NCBI RefSeq assembly: GCF_003573695.1
Contig: NC_039359.1
Coordinates: 141,257,112-141,321,111 of the forward strand
DNA: 64,000 nucleotides
DNA from: Papaver somniferum
Lineage: Eukaryota; Streptophyta; Magnoliopsida; Ranunculales; Papaveraceae
Direction: 5' to 3'
The position numbers and the translations under genes were made by a program. Under the pieces are notes generated by a model that worked only from the letters and a program-made list of their open reading frames with translations, was not told where the DNA came from and did no database searches. Positions 45,815 to 57,276 of the stretch are shown in pieces. The number at the start of each line of letters is the position of its first letter. The stretch's first letter is position 1.

Positions 45815-47154
45815 TTAGCTGGCGTGCCTTATTTGGTGCTTGTATTCATAACACCTTGATAGTTCGTGTCCCTTCATCGAACAAAACGAGCACGTCAATC
45901 TTGAATAGTATTCAGGCATCTGATATGTGCAAGCAGACAAACATACAGTTGATCCTGAAACATCACTGAAAGGGTTTCCAGTTATCGGATTCAAAGAATC
46001 TTCCAGCTTGATTGGGTTTCCCTCTTCTCCGAACCCATTGAGGTTGATATATGTATTGCTACAAGTATCAAAATCGATGTTTTCACAAAGAATCCCTACA
46101 CTTGATTTCCTATCTTCATAGGAATCATAGGTTTCAGACATTTCATCAAGTGTTACAGCTAGACCTTTGTTCCCAGTGTATTTTCTACGATTTTGGCATT
46201 CGTTAGCAAAATGGCCAAAACCTTTACACTTAAAGCACTGAGGCATGTCCTCGTCATCAGCCTCGTCAGCGTCCCTGTTTTTAGGAGGTACGCGACCGTG
46301 AGGTTTGTCTGATGACTTAGGTTTGTCTCTTGAAATCCGTTTACTTCTCTTCAACAGAAGATCCCTAAACTGTCTTGTGATCAAGGAGACTGATTTGTCA
46401 AGATCTTCATCCGAAAAATCATCCTCAGACTGATCATCCTCATAGACATGAACACTCTTACCTTTAACCAATAATTTAGTGTTCTTCTGTGCTTTAAAGG
46501 CAATATCCTTACCGGATTTGTATGCATGCTCATGTTCAAAGATCTTAAGCTTTCCAACCAATGTGTTTCTGGAAATATTATTGAGGTTATTCCCCTCAAC
46601 GATGACATGCTTCTTAGACTCGTATCTAGATGACATCGATCTGAGAATTTTCATCACAATGTCCTTTTCAGGAATAGTCTTACCCAACGCAAAAGATGAA
46701 TTAACAATTTCAGACACTTTGTGATTAAACTCATCAAATGTTTCTTCATCTGCCATACGAAGGTTCTCCCAATCGGAATTAAGGTTTTGAAGCCTAGCAT
46801 CCTTTTTACCGGAGTTGCCTTCAAATACGGTTTCTAAGATATCCCAAGCATCTTTAGATCTGGTGTATTTTGTCACATGATGCTGAAGATTTGGGGTAAT
46901 GGCATGTATGATAGCATTCAACCGTCGGAATTTTGCTTTGCAACAGTTATCACAACATAGGAGTATTCACCAATAGGTTTGGGAACGTTTACATCACCGA
47001 CTGCCACAACGGGAGCATCATAGCCATTAACCACATATACCCATGATTGAAAATCACGCGATTGAAGAAAAGCTCGCATAACAATTTTCCACCATAAGTA
47101 ATTGGAGCCATCGAAGACTGGTGGTACGTTAATGGAGATAACACCTTTGTCCAA
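45815..47154 (-). pseudogene. Copia UBN2-type gag with zinc knuckle, frameshifted
   Basis: Gag coats the retrotransposon RNA and forms particles. The N-terminal part (47154 to 46918) reads VPPVFDGSNYLWWKIVMRAF, the typical start of Copia gag, and stops at a TGA in the sequence QNSDG. One base out of frame the next ORF (46921 to 45815) begins at a UBN2 region: SKDAWDILETVFEGN, TIPEKDIVMKILRSM, SSRYESKK. A zinc knuckle CFKCKGFGHFANEC (Cys-x2-Cys-x4-His-x4-Cys) lies near residue 235 and a second, CSFCSMKGHELSRC, near the C-terminus. The older relative at 40159-40416 reads through the same spot, which indicates that one base was lost here. Confidence 0.9.
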
Positions 47155-47205
47155 AGAGTCAGATCGCTACAAACACAGACTGATGAGGTCTTAGCGTGTT
47201 TGCCT

Positions 47206-47217
47206 GCTCTGATACCA
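47206..47217 (-). promoter_or_regulatory. Primer binding site (tRNA-Met type)
   Basis: The minus-strand sequence TGGTATCAGAGC, two bases inside the 5' LTR, matches the usual primer site complementary to the 3' end of initiator-Met tRNA in Copia elements. It fixes the orientation and the inner border of the 5' LTR. Confidence 0.95.
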
Positions 47218-47219
47218 AT

Positions 47220-49653
47220 TGAAAAAGCGGGGGTCTAACAACACCACCCAATATTTCGCTTAGCAATCTGTATGGACTAACTCCGAAATACTTTGCTAGA
47301 GAATCAACTAGACAGTCAGACTCAATCTAGATAAAAGTATCTCAAGGAGTTAATATCTCTCTCTTGATTTGATTTTTACTCAAGCTAAAATCAATAACGA
47401 GTCTTTATCAAATACAAGGAATAACTTGGACGGTACCAAAGACCAATGTCCAAGGATCAATCAATATCAATCAACAACCAAAGGTTGGATTTCCAATTGA
47501 TGATCACAAACGCACAACCTGTATTATTTTAATTATATAAAATATAATGCGAAAAAGAAATAACACAGACACCAGAAGTTTTGTTAACGAGGAAACCGCA
47601 AATGCAGAAAAATCCCGGGACCTAGTCCAGATTGAATACACACTGTATTAAGCCGCTACAGACACTAGCCTACTCCAAGCTAACTTCGGACTGGACTATA
47701 GTTGAACCCCAATCAGTCTCCCATCGATCCAAGGTACAGTTGTACTCCTACGCCTCTGATCCCAGCAGGATACCGCACACTTGATTCCCTTAGAAGATCT
47801 CACCTACAACCAAGAGTTGCTGGAACCCAAAATCGCAGACTTGATAATAAACAAATCTGTCTCACACAGAAAAGTCTATCAAAGGATAAATCTGTCTCCC
47901 ATATACAAATCCTAGGTTTTGTTCCGTCTTAAGATATGAAATCAAGGTGAACAGGAACCAATTGATAATCCGGTCTTATATTATCGAAGAACAACCTAGA
48001 TTAATCAATCACCTCTCTACAATCCTTCCCGACTACACAGGCGGTTTGTCGAGGAATCACAAACAGTGAGACGAAGATGTTTGTGACTTATTTATCTTGC
48101 CTATCGGAGAACTCTCACGATCTCAAGCCAATCAAAGATTGTACTCGTACGATAGAAGATGCAAGATCAGATCACACAACTAAAATAAAAGTAATATCGG
48201 TCTGGCTTCACAATCCCAATGAAGTCTTTAAGTCGTTAACCTGGTTTTAGAGAAGAAAACCAAAGGTTAAAGGAGAATCGACTCTAGCGAGCGCACTAGT
48301 ATCACACAGACGTGTGGGGATTAGTTTTGCACAATGATAGATGTCTCCTTTATATAGTCTTCAAATCAGGGTTTTTCCTTAGTTACAAAGCAATCAATAG
48401 TCACCGTTAGATGAAAGCCTGATTTAGATTCAAGCTAATATTTCTCAACCATTAGATCGAAAACTTAGCTTGTCACACACACTTGGGTAGACGTTTACCG
48501 GGTTTGTGAAAACCATGCCCAAACGTGTACGTGTATGTTGGTTCAACATAGTAACCCAAAAGGTTAACCATATGAGCATTTCATATTAACCTTGTTCTTC
48601 TTCACCATAACTAGTTCAATTGACTCAAATGAACTAGTTAAAGAGTTGTTCAATTGACTTAAATGAACTAGTTAAAGAGTTGTTCAATTGCTATGAGATC
48701 TTATGTAACTACACAAGACACAATTGAAACAAAGATGATTCGATTCGATTGAATCGGCTCATGAACTTTATAGCCACGGTTTGCATAAAGCATTCCTTAG
48801 TAATTTAAGTTTCATGTTCAGAGCACATCTTTAGATCATAACCACTTAAGCTCACAAACAAGTTCGCGGACTTAAGACAACCGGTGGAGTTTTCCAAACT
48901 CAGCAGAAAATCTCGGCAAAGAGACTTTCGCCAGTTTGCGTACTAGGTTCACGGACTTACACGCAAACGAGTTTTTGGAAAGTCCTAGCAGAAATTATCG
49001 GTACAAGAACTTCCGTCAGTTCGCGGACTGGGTTCGCGGACTTGGCAAAGCCAATTCCTCCGGTTTCTCTCAATCAACAAACTTCGAAAACTTCAGATTA
49101 AGGAATACATGGTTATGTAATCTAAACTCTCATTCCAATCATTGAGACATTCTCAGAGGACGTTATATAGTCGTTATTCATAGACCGTTTCGCGTCAGAG
49201 CAATTCTCAAAGTAATTGAAACTTTTCATGACTTTCGTCACTAGGTGAAGATAAACTTGATCAAAGCGAAACGCTTTACCAACACATGATTTCGAGATAT
49301 AGATAGGCGAGATATACTCGGATCGAAATATCAAATGTGTATGATCCAGTCTATATAGCATATGACTTTTGTCTCATAAGAAGTAGGATATAGAAGAGAT
49401 AGCCTTTTGAGTAATAGATAAGTTCAAGTCTCCACATACCTTTTTGTTGATGAAGTACACGGTTCCTTTAGTAGATCTTCTTTGTTGTATGATGAATCGC
49501 CATGAAGTCCTTGAGCTCAACTACACTTTTCTATCCTAGTTCGAGACTTAGCTATGTAGGCTAGAAATCAAGACTCATATTTTTCATCACTAACATTGAC
49601 AAACGTGGTTGAGATAGCAACGCATGCGAGGTCGACCGAGCTATGCTCTAACA
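47220..49653 (-). repeat. 5' LTR of the complete gag-only element
   Basis: This 2434-bp LTR contains short tandem palindromic pieces such as AACTAGTTCAATTGACTCAAATGAACTAGTT near 48610-48670. It also keeps the 115-bp segment lost from the other LTR (about 49142-49242). It is the promoter-bearing LTR for minus-strand transcription. Outside it the AAGGT duplication follows immediately. Confidence 0.95.
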
Positions 49654-49658
49654 AAGGT

Positions 49659-51442
49659 TAACCTCCTTTGTATCGGTTCAGATCAACCAAGATCTAGAAT
49701 GTCGAGATAATTAAATCTTAGTTTACAATCTATCAAATTCGGTTCCTTATACGGAACTACCAAGTGATTAATCACCGATATCTACAACAAGTAATATGGT
49801 GTCTATCAAGATAAACAAGCTTGTCGGATCCCAGTCAATAAAGTGTGCACGAAATATAATCACAAAGATTAGAATACCAATCAGAAAATCTTCATGTCTA
49901 CAGATCTTCATTCTTAAATGTACCTGCACAAATAACTTGATTCCCTTGTGATCGATCACGCGCAAAACAGAGTCTGTTAAGAATAGATGACCACAAGTCC
50001 ATCTTATATCTAGAAAAGCATATCCAAACTTTTTTGATCCCTGATCTAGTTCGAGTGAATTTATATATCAGAAGAGAAGGATCACAGAATAAACAAACTA
50101 GTGGTTATCAAGGTTCAACTGCCATTAGTCAATCAAATTAATAGTCCGAAACTAAAATAACAATACGATTCTAGTTTCCCACCAACGATACTTATAGACG
50201 CTTCTTGATCCCACAAAAGTATTTAAATTAAGGGGAAGTAAGAGATTTCACCTAATTAGGAAACCCTCATCTCCAAGTGACCATTACGAATAATACTGCT
50301 AATTGGATTCCGGCATTGAATATAAAATGAAGTGCGTATGTTCGGGGATAAGTTTGTAAGAAAAAAAAACTTCACTATATATAGATCAAGATAGTTCATA
50401 TACCAAGGAATTTCCATGAACGAGAATATCAAAAGGTATGCAATAAATACCAATTTTCGGTTTTGTCTAATTCTTACTGCAATCCAACTAATATACCAAA
50501 ATTTCTTATGGATGACAAATCAATATTAGCTAGCATACAAGTATACTTTATTAATATATTATCTAGATATATGTTTAATTACTGGGAAATTAAAGACATA
50601 TTAATTCTGAATATCAAAAAGATATTATACAATGTTTCGGTTTGGGATCTCAACTTGAGGATCAAGGAATATATTTGAACAATAAATATATAAGATTTTA
50701 GCATATGTTCAAATACGCATAATGTCAACATTGTAAACTTCCTAGTACCAACTCATATTCTGAAACCTATGTAAACCCTAAAGTGTATACAAAAGCCATA
50801 AATATAATTGCTATTACGGATCGGTCTTGCAAAAGATCCTTGTTAAGGAATCGGTCCTGCTAGAGACTTGTGGGATCGATCTTAGGAGAGATCCTTTGAA
50901 CAAGGGATCGGTTGTACTATAGATCCTTTGGATCGGTCCTAGAATAGATCCTTGATTCCTTCCGACTACGAAACAAGTTTCGCAAGTTTACTTCCTTAAA
51001 CTCACGTGGATGAAGCCATGGAGTCAATTCAAAGTTCAACACTCTAACTAGCAACGAATTACAAATATCGTGTAAGGATGCATATACACGAAGTTAAAAG
51101 ATAAACGTTATACTTCGTAATACAATATATCAAAGTTGTATGAAATAACTAATATATCCTTCGTTGACACTTTGATCATAAATGATTTTAAACCAATGTA
51201 AATAAAAATGGAAACAAGTCAACTATGTATTACTAACCTCGAACAAAAGGATGAGATGTTTCTTGATGTCGATACGTCTTCAGGTTCTTCAGAGTACACG
51301 AGTTTGTCTCAACATTTGCAATGCTCTTAGTCTAACACGAAGTTGAATCTAGTAATCTAATGCCTCGAGTTTTGGATCCAAAATATGACAACCAAACTTA
51401 ACATACCAATATTTGGTGGGTTCAACCGAGAAATGCTCTAAC
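49659..51442 (-). mobile_element. Old LTR remnant (related to 52500-53300)
   Basis: The right end reads AATGCTCTAACA, like the LTR end of the complete element. The body aligns, with much divergence, to 52740-53180: compare the ACATATTAATTC...AATATCAAAAAG segment near 50602 and 52748, and the repeated GGATCGGTC...AGATCC segment near 50817-50960 and 53030-53120. The complete element was inserted at its left part, which explains why this LTR lacks an obvious left end. Confidence 0.65.
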
Positions 51443-52495
51443 AATTTCTATGATAACTTCTCATCATTTGATGTTTAGGGAATAATTAAGGGATTGAATC
51501 CTTATTCCTTTTATATGCTTTGATCGTTAAGTCTAATCAGTCAAATATGCAAGATTATTTGGAAACATATTTTTTTTTCTAGATTTTGATGACTACATAT
51601 GGTGATATTATTTCTTAAAACCTGTAGAACTTGACACATTGTAAATAACAAAGACAAATGATATGAGTTCATTAGTTTGTTTATCTTAAACATATTCTTA
51701 TACCTTCTGGAACAAAAACCCTTTTTGTTACAATAAACACATCACAACAATTATTTGTTAAATACTGCTTTACGAGTCTTAGCAAAAGTTGATGGCTTAT
51801 GTCCTGAAACAGTTTTTCTTTTGATTATTACAAATATTGTGATTATTTAATATCAGATGTTTAGTGTTAGCAGAATGATCTTTAACACAGGAATCTTCCA
51901 AGTTAGCTTTAGATATAATTGTTGAGTTAACTAACTTTTCTTCAAGTTTCATGAAGAAAACATCAGATAACCTAGATTCGGTTTCAATAAGTTGAAGCTT
52001 TAAATATTCTTCTTGAGATTGATTTTCATATATACGAATTTCATCACCTTATTATTTTTGTAAATGATATTCAAGTTTCTCTTAAATCAAGGATTTCCCA
52101 TGAGATATGGTTTTTGTCTATGAATCTCTAATGGTATCCTTTCCTGAGAGGAGATTGATGCTATTTCTTAGATTATGATTTTCAGTAATAATATAACCAA
52201 TGAAAATATCAATCTCATCAGTGTCTTTCGAATATGAAGTATGCATCACAAGTAACTATTTTCTGATTAACACATTTGGGTTAATACTTCCTTGACATTG
52301 TTTGTTGAATGAACTATCAATGTTAAACCGTTGAAAAGGAATTGAAGACAAACTTGCTATTTTTCGAGTAATAAGTATGCCATAAACTTGAAATACGCTA
52401 GATGATCTCCGTTTAGGATTCACCAACAAATTGGTTTTAATTATTGTCTTATAGGTTGGATCTTATCGTGTTTGACTTCCCTGATACCAGTTACC
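51443..52495 (-). mobile_element. Internal remnant between two old LTRs
   Basis: There is no reading frame longer than about 70 codons. Near 52443 the leader ATTGTCTTATAGGTTGGAT is shared with the gag fragment at 40573. GATACCAG at 52479-52486 is a decayed primer-site complement that borders the next LTR. The rest is too degenerate to classify. Confidence 0.55.
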
Positions 52496-52499
52496 CCAA

Positions 52500-53300
52500 A
52501 ATATATAGGGATCAAACCACGAGGGTACCAAGTACACCACAATATTTTTGATATCAACCTATGCAAGACACACCTTGTGTAATCTAATACAAATAAGCAT
52601 TGTTAAGGAGATTACTTAAACAAGATGTACACTTGGTATATAGCTTAAGTTAGAATCCGAAACAATCTATAGAGATCAAACCACATACTAATCAATGTAC
52701 ATGTGTATTATAGCTACCAGAGATAAGCTTATCTACTAGCATATGAAAAACATATTAATTCCAAATATCAAAAAGTTATTTAAAATATTTCGGTACGGGA
52801 TATCACATTGAGTATCAAGAATAATGATTGCACATTAAGTAATAAGAGTTTAACACATGTTCAAAGTATTATGGCGACATCTTATGAACTTTCCATATTA
52901 ACCAAACCATATTTCCTAAAGCTATGCAAACCCTAAGATAATAGCCAAATTAAAAAACATTTTAGTTGGTTAATCAAAGGATTGGTATTTCTAGGGATCC
53001 ATGGAATTGGTCCTAATAGAGTTCCTTGGGACCAGTCCTAGAGTACTCCTGGTAAGGGGTAGGTCATATTAGGTATCCTTAGGATCGGTTCTAGTAGATA
53101 TCCCTGTTTAAGGGATCAGTCATAGAATATAACATTTGATTTCTTTCAACTCCTTCCCAATAAGGATTGAAGAATGTATTCAAGTAGGTTTCTATGCTTC
53201 TTAATCATCAATATAAACCATATTTGTATTAAAAAAATAAAAATAAATTGGGATATCGTATTCTCGAGTAAACCATGGTCATCAAACAAAATTTCTGCTA
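52500..53300 (-). mobile_element. Second old LTR remnant
   Basis: It begins after the decayed primer site at about 52500 and aligns with the LTR remnant at 49659-51442 over at least 400 bp with many substitutions. Its right end is not clear; homology fades into AT-rich sequence before 53390, where the host-gene fragment starts. Confidence 0.55.
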
Positions 53301-53389
53301 TTACATGTCAAAATTTCCCCTAAAATCAAGGTGATCAACAATCAAATTAATATAAGGTTGAAGTATAATACGTCAACTTATAATTGATT

Positions 53390-53790
53390 AACGAATAATT
53401 AAATACATAAATATCGTCAGATTAAGAAATAAAACATTTTCATCTAGCATCCATTAAACAACAAACATATAAATTTTCTTAACACTTTTCATATACATCA
53501 ATTAGAAAATAAATATCCAAGAAAAATCAAAGCCCTAAAGAAAGATTTACCTCGTGAAAGTCATCTTCTAGGTTAACTAAAGTTGGATTTTTCACAATCA
53601 AATTTTCAATAAACACAATAGCAGAATCATCTAAAATAATAAAAAATATAAAATTGATTAGTACTTTAGATTAATAGAATGAAGACTTTGATGATTACAA
53701 AGAAAAGAGGATTAGTTTTTATCATACATTCGTAAGACATTATGAATCTAAGCTTTCTTTACTCTTTCCAACAATTTCTTTTCACAATTC
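53390..53790 (-). pseudogene. Second copy of exons 1-2 of the unrecognised host gene
   Basis: Positions 53390-53790 align with 15930-16340. Exon 2 can be read on the minus strand as DDSAIVFIENLIVKNPTLVN with a GTAAAT donor at the end (near 53552), and exon 1 reads ATG TCT TAC GAA near 53740, followed by GTATGAT. The first exon lacks one Glu codon, so the phase is broken. The rest of the gene is missing. It supports the exon borders proposed for the gene at 8803-16282 and implies duplication of this gene family. Confidence 0.7.
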
Positions 53791-54694
53791 TCTCAGCAAT
53801 GTTTTTGATCCCCAAAGTAACTTGTTATCGCCCAGCCCCCTAATAAGTCCCCGAAGTTACTTATATCTACTTAGGTACCACTAGCATCTAATGGTTGTTC
53901 ACTCGGAATCAATCCGACGACTCCGACCTCTCAATATGCCGATCCGGCGGCCGCGAGCTTCCGTGGTCCACAAAAAAAAGATTTCTTCCTTCACCTGCAT
54001 GCTTCCCATTGCTGCGCATGCACTCACTTTTCATATGTGTTCATACATACATACCTAAGTCGTTAATACTCGTTATCAACGACAACAATATCTATGCATA
54101 AAAAAAACTATAGAAACATTGTTAAATAGAAAATAAATAAATTTAAAACATGTAAAAAAAAACTACCCTAAAATCTCAGAAAGACATGTGCATCTATTTA
54201 AACTATGATATGCCCTTTTTCATAATGTTCGTTGACAAATAAGTGGTTGGATCTGAATATCTAGCTCCGCCAAATATAATATACTAAAATAAAACTATAA
54301 TTAATAATATGAGTGGTTGGTACTTTTACTTTTTTGGAGAAATGAACACTGACTGGAGATTATACCATACCACATCACATCATTTATTTATAGGATGAGT
54401 GATAATTGCGCTGATTTTTAGAACAAACTTATGAAAATTTAAAGCCTAAACTAAGTTGTAACTCATCAAAATAAGAGAAAGTAGTGTAACCAATGCTCAT
54501 GTTTTATTTATCTTCTTCATCCAATAATGGTAAATGATCAAACAACCTAAATTTACCTATAATAATCAACATTATCAAAAAAAAAAAATCAATTATAAAT
54601 TAGTAGTTGTAACAATATGTAAGCATTATAAAAAATATTTTCGAAAATAAATCATGGTAAGACTCGATAAAGTATCTATATATAATTTTAATAT
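53791..54694. other. Unassigned AT-rich segment
   Basis: I found no gene or repeat structure. A GC-richer patch at 53910-53990 has a small open frame without recognisable similarity. Confidence 0.4.
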
Positions 54695-57271
54695 TGAAAA
54701 AGCATGGGTATAACAACCACAACCAATATTTCGTTCGCAAACTTTATGGACTAATTCCAAAATAATTCCAAGGCAATCAACTAGACAGTCAGACTCAATC
54801 AAGGAAAGATATCTAAGAGTTATATCTCTTTCTCAAATCAATCAGCAAATCAACAGGAATGAATCCGTGAACTGATTGGTATGAGAATAATTTAAACGGT
54901 ACCAAAGACCAATGTTCAAGTGTCAATCAATTTATATCAACAACTAAAAGTTGGATTTACCAATTATTTGAACTACGTACGCACAACATGTGATATTTCA
55001 ATTATATAAACAAATATAATTCGAAAAGCACAGACACCAGAAGTTTTGTTAACGAGGAAATCACAAATGCAGAAAAACCCCGGGACCTAGTCCAGATTTG
55101 AACGCCACACTGTATTAAGACGCTACAGACACTATCCTAGTACAAGTTAACTTCAGTCTGAAATATAGTGGAACCCTAACCAAGTCTCACACCGATTAAG
55201 GTACATTCGCGTTCCTTACGCCTTTGAATCCCAGGAGGACTTTACGCACTTGATTCCCTTAGATGATCTCACCAAAAACTAAGAGTTGATACGACCCAAA
55301 GTTGAAGACTTATAAAAAAATCTGTCTGCTACTGGAAAGTCTATTCTGATAGATAAATCTGTCTCCCACAGAAGTACCTATGAAGTTTTGTTCCGTCTTT
55401 TGATAAATCAAGGTGAACAAGAACCAATTGATAATCCGGTCTTATATTCCCGAAGAAAAGCCTAGAAATATCAGTCACCTCATAATAACTTAACTATATG
55501 GTAGTAGAGAAGTTATTGTGGAATCACAAAGAATGATACGAAGAGCTTTGTGATTATATTCTATATCTTACCTATTGGAGATAAATCTCGAGCAAATATT
55601 AGAGAAGATAATACTCAATACGATAGAACAAGTAAGTTCAGAACAAACAACTACAGAGAAAATAGTTGGGTCTGGCTTCACGAATCCCAAAATTAAGTAT
55701 TCAAGTCATTAACCTATAATGGTTTTGGAAAACCTAGGTTAACGGAGAATCAACTCTAGTCGCAACTAGGACACAGGAAAGTGTCGGGATTAGATTTTCC
55801 AGTTGCTAGAGTTCTCCCTTATATAGTCATTCAAATCAGGGTTTGCTTTCAATCAAAGCTAAGATAGCTTAGTAACAAAGCATTCAATATTCACCGTTAG
55901 ATGAAATCCTGATTTAAGATTCAAGCTAAGTTTTCTTAAAACCAAAGTAATATCTCTCCACCGTTAGATGGTATTAGCTTGTTACACACAAATGAAATAT
56001 ACCTTTATTTAGATATAGGTAACCGTACCTAAACGTGTATATTGAGTTGTTTTAACCACATTCATCTAACACTTTTAGATCAAATATGATGATCAATCAA
56101 ACATGAAATATAATCAAATAAATCTAATTGTGTTACTCATAGAGTTGTTCAATTGTATATATCTCATAGAAGTATATATAAGAAACAATTGAAGAAAAAT
56201 CAGATTGATTCGTAATCGTACAAAGTACTTATACCGAAATCAATTCATGAACATTAAGTCACGGTTTGCAATGATTGCATTCCTTAATTTATAGATGTAT
56301 TTGTTCATGAGTATGAAAACATACTTAACCAATTTTAGAACTTAAACAATTAAGTTTCCAAACGGGTACACAAACTATAATTTCGGACTTTGGTCTTGTC
56401 CAGCAGTTTGCACACCTGTATGCATATTGCCGTCCCAGACCTTAACTAAGGTAGAACCGTTTGCATACTGGTATGAAAACTTGGTTCCCGGACTTTAACA
56501 GTTAAAACCGTTTGCATACTGGTATGCAAACAAGGTTTCCGGACCTGAATCATACCACAACAGTTTGCATACTGGTATGCATACTGTGCTGTATCCAAAC
56601 AATGGTTAATTGTTCTAAACTCTCATTTCAATCATTGAAACATCCTTAGAAGACGAGAATAACTGTCTCACACAAACTATTAGCTTATAAGTAATTTTCA
56701 AGTGATTGAATGATCAATACAAAACATTCCGACTCGACATCAAATGATTGTCTCACACAGATTATGTAAGACGTTTCAAGGAAATTTTCACACGATCATC
56801 TTTTGACTTATTATTTAGTTTCCAACAAATAAATTATTTCCAACTAAACTTGTCAAGAATAATGATCATGATGAACGTAGCTAAAGCAAAAAACTTCCAA
56901 CACATATTTCGAGAAATAGATAACCGAGTTAAACTCAACTCGAAATATCAAGTGTATATAATATAAAAGTTTATATATCCATGCGACTTATTCTCATTAG
57001 GAGATAGTATATAATAGACTTCTGAGTGATAAATAAGTTTTAGTCTCCACATACCTTTTGTTGATGAATCTCCTCCAAGATCTTCTCAGTAGATCTTCGT
57101 CTTCAATTAATGAACTCCGTGAAGTCTAAAGCTCAACTAGACATTCTATCATAGTCTGAGACCTAGCTATAAGTAGACTAGAAATCAAGACTTATAGTTT
57201 TGATCACCTAAACTTGACAAACAAGCTTGAGATAGGACCGCTTGCGAGTTCGACCGAGCAGTGTTCAAACA
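54695..57271 (-). mobile_element. Solo LTR of the long-LTR family with AATAT target duplication
   Basis: The sequence starts TGAAAAAGCA and ends TTCAAACA, aligning end-to-end with the LTRs of the gag-only element but with clear divergence. The flanks 54690-54694 and 57272-57276 are both AATAT. No internal region or second LTR is present, so recombination between two LTRs of one insertion is the likely origin. The LTR carries the shared block GCCGGAC-like and TTTGCATACTGGTATGC repeats near 56455-56590. Confidence 0.9.
56455..56585. repeat. Short direct repeats in the solo LTR
   Basis: Three to four copies of CCGTTTGCATACTGGTATG-like sequence (near 56457, 56505 and 56561) are separated by CGGACTTTAACAGT-like spacers. 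Related GCGAACGGGTATGCAAACT units occur at 26310-26480 in the truncated LTR. They may be U3 regulatory repeats. Confidence 0.75.
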
Positions 57272-57276
57272 AATAT

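Larger units (their letters stand above)
40808..49653 (-). mobile_element. Complete gag-only LTR retrotransposon (8846 bp) with AAGGT target duplication
   Basis: The left LTR is 40808-43126 and the right LTR 47220-49653; both begin TGAAAAAGCG and end CTCTAACA (TG...CA on the minus strand). The 5-bp sequences before and after (40803-40807 and 49654-49658) are both AAGGT. On the minus strand the primer site TGGTATCAGAGC (complement of 47206-47217) is two bases from the 5' LTR and matches the initiator-Met tRNA type. The polypurine tract (complement of 43127-43138, AAAGGGGGAGAT) precedes the 3' LTR. The internal region (4.1 kb) codes gag but has no protease, integrase, reverse transcriptase or RNase H, so it depends on other elements. 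The left LTR lacks about 115 bp present in the right LTR. It fits the terminal-repeat gag-only class of non-autonomous Copia. Confidence 0.95.

Noticed and set aside
45565..45969. 134-codon plus-strand frame and others opposite to gag
   Set aside because: It is antisense to the UBN2/zinc-knuckle gag and non-coding 3' part of the LTR element; no independent support.
47206..47217. Possible tRNA-related sequence
   Set aside because: It matches only the 12-nt primer site, in the place expected beside an LTR; no tRNA cloverleaf is present.
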